Source: Caballeronia sp. dw_19
GTDB taxonomy: Bacteria; Pseudomonadota; Gammaproteobacteria; Burkholderiales; Burkholderiaceae
Reading direction: 5' to 3'
DNA: 64,000 nucleotides
NCBI RefSeq assembly: GCF_018449515.1
Contig: NZ_JAAVUQ010000018.1
Location: 1-64,000, forward strand
Part shown: positions 61,220-64,000 of the stretch, one piece after another
Numbering within the stretch: the stretch's first letter is position 1
Layout: each line of letters starts with the position of its first letter
Program-made: the position numbers and the translations under genes
Notes under the pieces: model-generated
Told to the model about the DNA's origin: nothing
Database searches by the model: none
What the model saw: the letters and a program-made list of their open reading frames with translations, nothing else

Positions 61220-62689
61220 TCAAACGGCCATACACAAATACTTGATCACCAGATAATCATCGATCCCATACCGCGACCCTTCCCTTCCGAGCCCGGACTG
61301 CTTAACCCCGCCAAACGGCGCGACTTCGTTAGAAATGAGTCCGGTATTAATCCCGACCATGCCATATTCCAGCGCTTCGGCGACACGCCAAACTCTACCG
61401 ATATCGCGGCTATAAAAATACGCGGCTAATCCAAACTCGGTATCGTTAGCCATGCGAATCACTTCGTCATCGGAAGAAAACCGGAACAACGGAGCAAGCG
61501 GCCCAAACGTTTCTTCCTTCGCGATCTTCATCTCTGAAGTCACCCCAGCCAACACGGTCGGTTCAAAGAAGCCGAACCCAAGCGCGTGCCGCTTGCCGCC
61601 AACTACGACCTTGGCGCCTTTGTCCAGCGCGTCATGAATATGCGATTCGACCTTCTGCACGGCGGCGTCGTTAATAAGCGGTCCGAGCAAAACCCCGCTA
61701 TCCAACCCATTGCCCACCGTGAGCTTCGCAACGGCCGCGCCCAGCTTGGCGGCAAATTCGTCATACACCCGGTCATGAATATAAAACCGGTTCGTACACA
61801 CGCAAGTTTGCCCACTGTTGCGATACTTCGACGCAATGGCGCCCTCGACGGCGGCATCAATATCGGCGTCATCGAAAACGATAAACGGCGCATTGCCGCC
61901 CAGTTCCAGCGATACTTTCTTGACCGTCGGCGCGCTTTGCGCCATCAACAGACGGCCGACCTGCGTTGATCCTGTGAACGACAGCTTCCTGACGATAGGA
62001 TTGCCAGTCAGCTCGGCGCCGATCGACTTCGGGTCACCCGTCACGATATTCAGCACCCCCTTGGGCAACCCCGCGCGCTCGGCCAGCACGGCCATGGCGA
62101 AGGCGGAAAACGGCGTTGCCTCCGCGGGCTTGACGACGATCGAACAACCGGCTGCGAGTGCCGGACCTACCTTGCGCGTGATCATCGCGCTCGGAAAATT
62201 CCACGGGGTAATAGCCGCGCAGACGCCGATCGGCTCCTTGGTCACCACGATGCGTTTATCGGCGGCGGGCGATGCCAGCGTGTCACCCGCGACGCGTTTG
62301 CCTTCCTCCGCGAACCACTCGATAAACGATGCCGCGTAGACGATCTCACCCCGGGCTTCGGCGAGCGGCTTGCCTTGCTCGCGGGTGAGGATCATGGCGA
62401 GATCGTCGGCGTGTTCCAGCATCAGTTCGTACCAGCGGCGCAGGACAGCCGCACGTTCCTTCGCGGTCTTCTTGCGCCAGAGCGGCCACGCGGTGTTCGC
62501 CGCATCGATCGCGCGACGCGTTTCCGCCGGGCCCATCCTGGGCACATGACCGAGCGACTGACCGTTCGCCGGGTCGATGACTTCGAAGGTGGAGGCGTCG
62601 TCGGCGCCTTGCCACTCGCCGTCGATGAACGCGTCGTGACGCAGCAGCGCCGGGTCTTTTAACAGCATGGGTGAACGTTGCGCGCTCAT
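61220..62689 (-). CDS. gabD: succinate-semialdehyde dehydrogenase
   Basis: 489 aa, aldehyde dehydrogenase superfamily. Catalytic Cys296 (NSGQTCVCTNR), general base Glu262 (LELGGNAP), and ITPWNFPSAMITRKVGPALA with GSTQVGR for cofactor binding. IGAELTGNPIVRKLSFTGST and GINTGLISNEVAPFGGVKQS are GabD-type. It oxidises succinate semialdehyde to succinate with NAD(P)+, the second step of GABA use. Its start overlaps the gabT stop by 4 nt. Confidence 0.95.
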   Translation of the reverse strand: MSAQRSPMLLKDPALLRHDAFIDGEWQGADDASTFEVIDPANGQSLGHVPRMGPAETRRAIDAANTAWPLWRKKTAKERAAVLRRWYELMLEHADDLAMILTREQGKPLAEARGEIVYAASFIEWFAEEGKRVAGDTLASPAADKRIVVTKEPIGVCAAITPWNFPSAMITRKVGPALAAGCSIVVKPAEATPFSAFAMAVLAERAGLPKGVLNIVTGDPKSIGAELTGNPIVRKLSFTGSTQVGRLLMAQSAPTVKKVSLELGGNAPFIVFDDADIDAAVEGAIASKYRNSGQTCVCTNRFYIHDRVYDEFAAKLGAAVAKLTVGNGLDSGVLLGPLINDAAVQKVESHIHDALDKGAKVVVGGKRHALGFGFFEPTVLAGVTSEMKIAKEETFGPLAPLFRFSSDDEVIRMANDTEFGLAAYFYSRDIGRVWRVAEALEYGMVGINTGLISNEVAPFGGVKQSGLGREGSRYGIDDYLVIKYLCMAV

Positions 62690-63981
62690 GCTGCGACCCC
62701 CACTTCTTCTGTCAGGACACGTTCGAGAATAGCGAGTGCTTCATCGAACACGGCGTCCTGAATGGTCAGCGGAAACAGGAACCGGATCACGTTGCTATGC
62801 ACGCCGCAAATCAGCAAAAGCAGGCCGCGCTCAAGCGCCAGGGTTTGCACGCGCTTGGCGAAAGCGGCATCGGCTTCGGTGGTGCCGGGCTTGCAGAATT
62901 CAACGGCGATCATGCCGCCGGGGCCGCGCACATCGGCGATCTGCGGCACGTCTGCCTTAATCGATGACAGCCGCGACTTCAGCTTATCGCCCAGTCGCAC
63001 GGCACGCTCGCAAAGCTTCTCTTCATCGATGATCTCAAGCACCGCATGCGCCGACGCCACCGCCAGCGGATTGCCGGCATACGTGCCGCCAAGACCGCCG
63101 GGCGCGACCGCGTCCATCACATCGGCACGACCGACCACGCCCGACAGCGGCATACCGCCCGCCAGGCTTTTGGCGATGGTCATCAGGTCCGGCACGACGT
63201 CGTAATGTTGCATCGCGAACAACTTGCCCGTGCGCGCGAAGCCGGTTTGCACTTCATCGGCGATCAGCAGGATGCCGTGGGTGTCGCAGAGCTTGCGTAA
63301 CGCGCGGACGAATTCCACGGGTGCCTGATAGAAACCGCCTTCACCCTGAACCGGTTCGAAGATGATCGCGGCAACGCGCTTGGCCTCGATATCCGCCGCG
63401 AAGAGATGCTCGATGGCCCGCAACGAATCTTCCGTCGTGATGCCGCGCAGCGGGTTCGGAAACGGGGCGTGGAATACGTCGGACGGGAACGGCCCGAAGC
63501 CGATCTTATAGGGTGCTACCTTGCCCGTGAGCGCCATGCCCATGAACGTGCGGCCGTGGAACCCGCCCGTGAACGCGATCACGCCCGGCCGGCCCGTCGC
63601 GGCGCGCGCGATCTTGATGGCGTTTTCGACTGCTTCCGCGCCGGTCGTGAAGAACGCGGCCTTTTTTGCATAGTCGCCGGGTGCGCGCGCGATGATCTTC
63701 TCGGCGAGCGAAACATACGATTCGTAAGGGACGATCTGATACGCCGTATGCGTGAAGCGTTCGAGTTGCGCGCGCATTGCCGCGACAATTTTCGGGTGAC
63801 GATGCCCGGTGTTGCATACCGCGATGCCCGCCGCGAAGTCGATGAAACGGCGGCCTTCCACATCCCACAGCTCGGCGTTTTCCGCACGTTCGGCGTAGAA
63901 ATCGCACATCACGCCGACACCGCGCGGCGTGGCGGCATCTTTGCGGGCTTTAAGGTCGGCATTCTTCAGGGTCTGGCTCAC
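62686..63981 (-). CDS. gabT: 4-aminobutyrate aminotransferase
   Basis: 431 aa, class III PLP aminotransferase. The GTG at 63981 is the start because AAGGAG lies eight nt upstream; an ATG-CCG-TGA triplet in another frame overlaps it. RRFIDFAAGIAVCNTGHRHP, AAFFTTGAEAVENAIKIARA, GVIAFTGGFHGRTFMGMALT, LLIADEVQTGFARTGKLFAM and MTIAKSLAGGMPLSGVVGR (PLP Lys) are all present. It converts GABA and 2-oxoglutarate to succinate semialdehyde and glutamate. First gene of gabTD; the promoter lies beyond the window edge. Confidence 0.95.
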   Translation of the reverse strand: MSQTLKNADLKARKDAATPRGVGVMCDFYAERAENAELWDVEGRRFIDFAAGIAVCNTGHRHPKIVAAMRAQLERFTHTAYQIVPYESYVSLAEKIIARAPGDYAKKAAFFTTGAEAVENAIKIARAATGRPGVIAFTGGFHGRTFMGMALTGKVAPYKIGFGPFPSDVFHAPFPNPLRGITTEDSLRAIEHLFAADIEAKRVAAIIFEPVQGEGGFYQAPVEFVRALRKLCDTHGILLIADEVQTGFARTGKLFAMQHYDVVPDLMTIAKSLAGGMPLSGVVGRADVMDAVAPGGLGGTYAGNPLAVASAHAVLEIIDEEKLCERAVRLGDKLKSRLSSIKADVPQIADVRGPGGMIAVEFCKPGTTEADAAFAKRVQTLALERGLLLLICGVHSNVIRFLFPLTIQDAVFDEALAILERVLTEEVGVAA

Positions 63982-64000
63982 GGCATCGCTCCTTGGCGGG

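Overview
The window looks like a chromosomal or megaplasmid segment of a Burkholderiaceae bacterium, most likely Paraburkholderia or Caballeronia. I infer this from the high GC content, the style of the encoded proteins, the abundance of LysR, AraC, MocR and ABC-transport genes, and the dispersed repeats. No rRNA, tRNA, CRISPR array, prophage or intact insertion sequence was seen. No database search was possible, so every product name rests on motif recognition and recalled family features.

Layout. 0-4.7 kb: a conserved membrane protein, a low-affinity iron permease family protein, an MFS exporter, a type II toxin-antitoxin pair with a 22-bp palindromic operator, and ribH controlled by an FMN riboswitch. 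5.8-8.5 kb: tauABC taurine/sulfonate uptake. 8.6-18.2 kb: a divergent cluster for import and breakdown of an organosulfur amino acid, with two paralogous binding proteins, two permeases, an ATPase, a cysteine-dioxygenase-like cupin, a PLP C-S lyase, a four-domain rhodanese and a flavoprotein with an apparent 1-nt frameshift. 18.4-21.5 kb: a nitrate/sulfonate-type ABC transporter. 22.6-35 kb: mostly regulators with partners (MocR, GNAT, a MurA paralogue, TetR/MFS, AraC/NmrA, GST plus a PNPOx-ferredoxin reductase fusion, LysR). 35-44.8 kb: SfnB-like flavin monooxygenase, YeiH-type exporter with a coupled Cys-rich small protein, a TAXI-type binding protein, and an operon with an ABC transporter, an acyl-CoA-dehydrogenase-like monooxygenase and an AhpD-like protein. 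46-57.6 kb: an AraC gene, then a ten-gene operon from LysR through a flavoprotein, a dipeptide-type ABC transporter, an acyl-CoA thioesterase-like hydrolase and two CMD proteins. 58-60.8 kb: a Tat-exported alkyl sulfatase and a small unknown protein. 61.2-64 kb: gabT-gabD for GABA catabolism.

Taken together, 5.8-60.8 kb reads as a sulfur-scavenging region: several uptake systems for sulfonates, thioethers or peptide-like sulfur compounds, each next to an oxidoreductase, lyase, sulfatase or rhodanese that could free the sulfur.

The most unusual structure is a family of about 1-kb composite repeats (4794-5804, 21492-22577, 44947-45960, plus a half copy at about 60835-61170). Each full copy has perfect 16-bp terminal inverted repeats, two long inverted arms with different inner ends, an identical 10-bp-stem palindrome in every arm, and a divergent but related core. 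Four of the six outer termini lie 8-13 bp from a stop codon.
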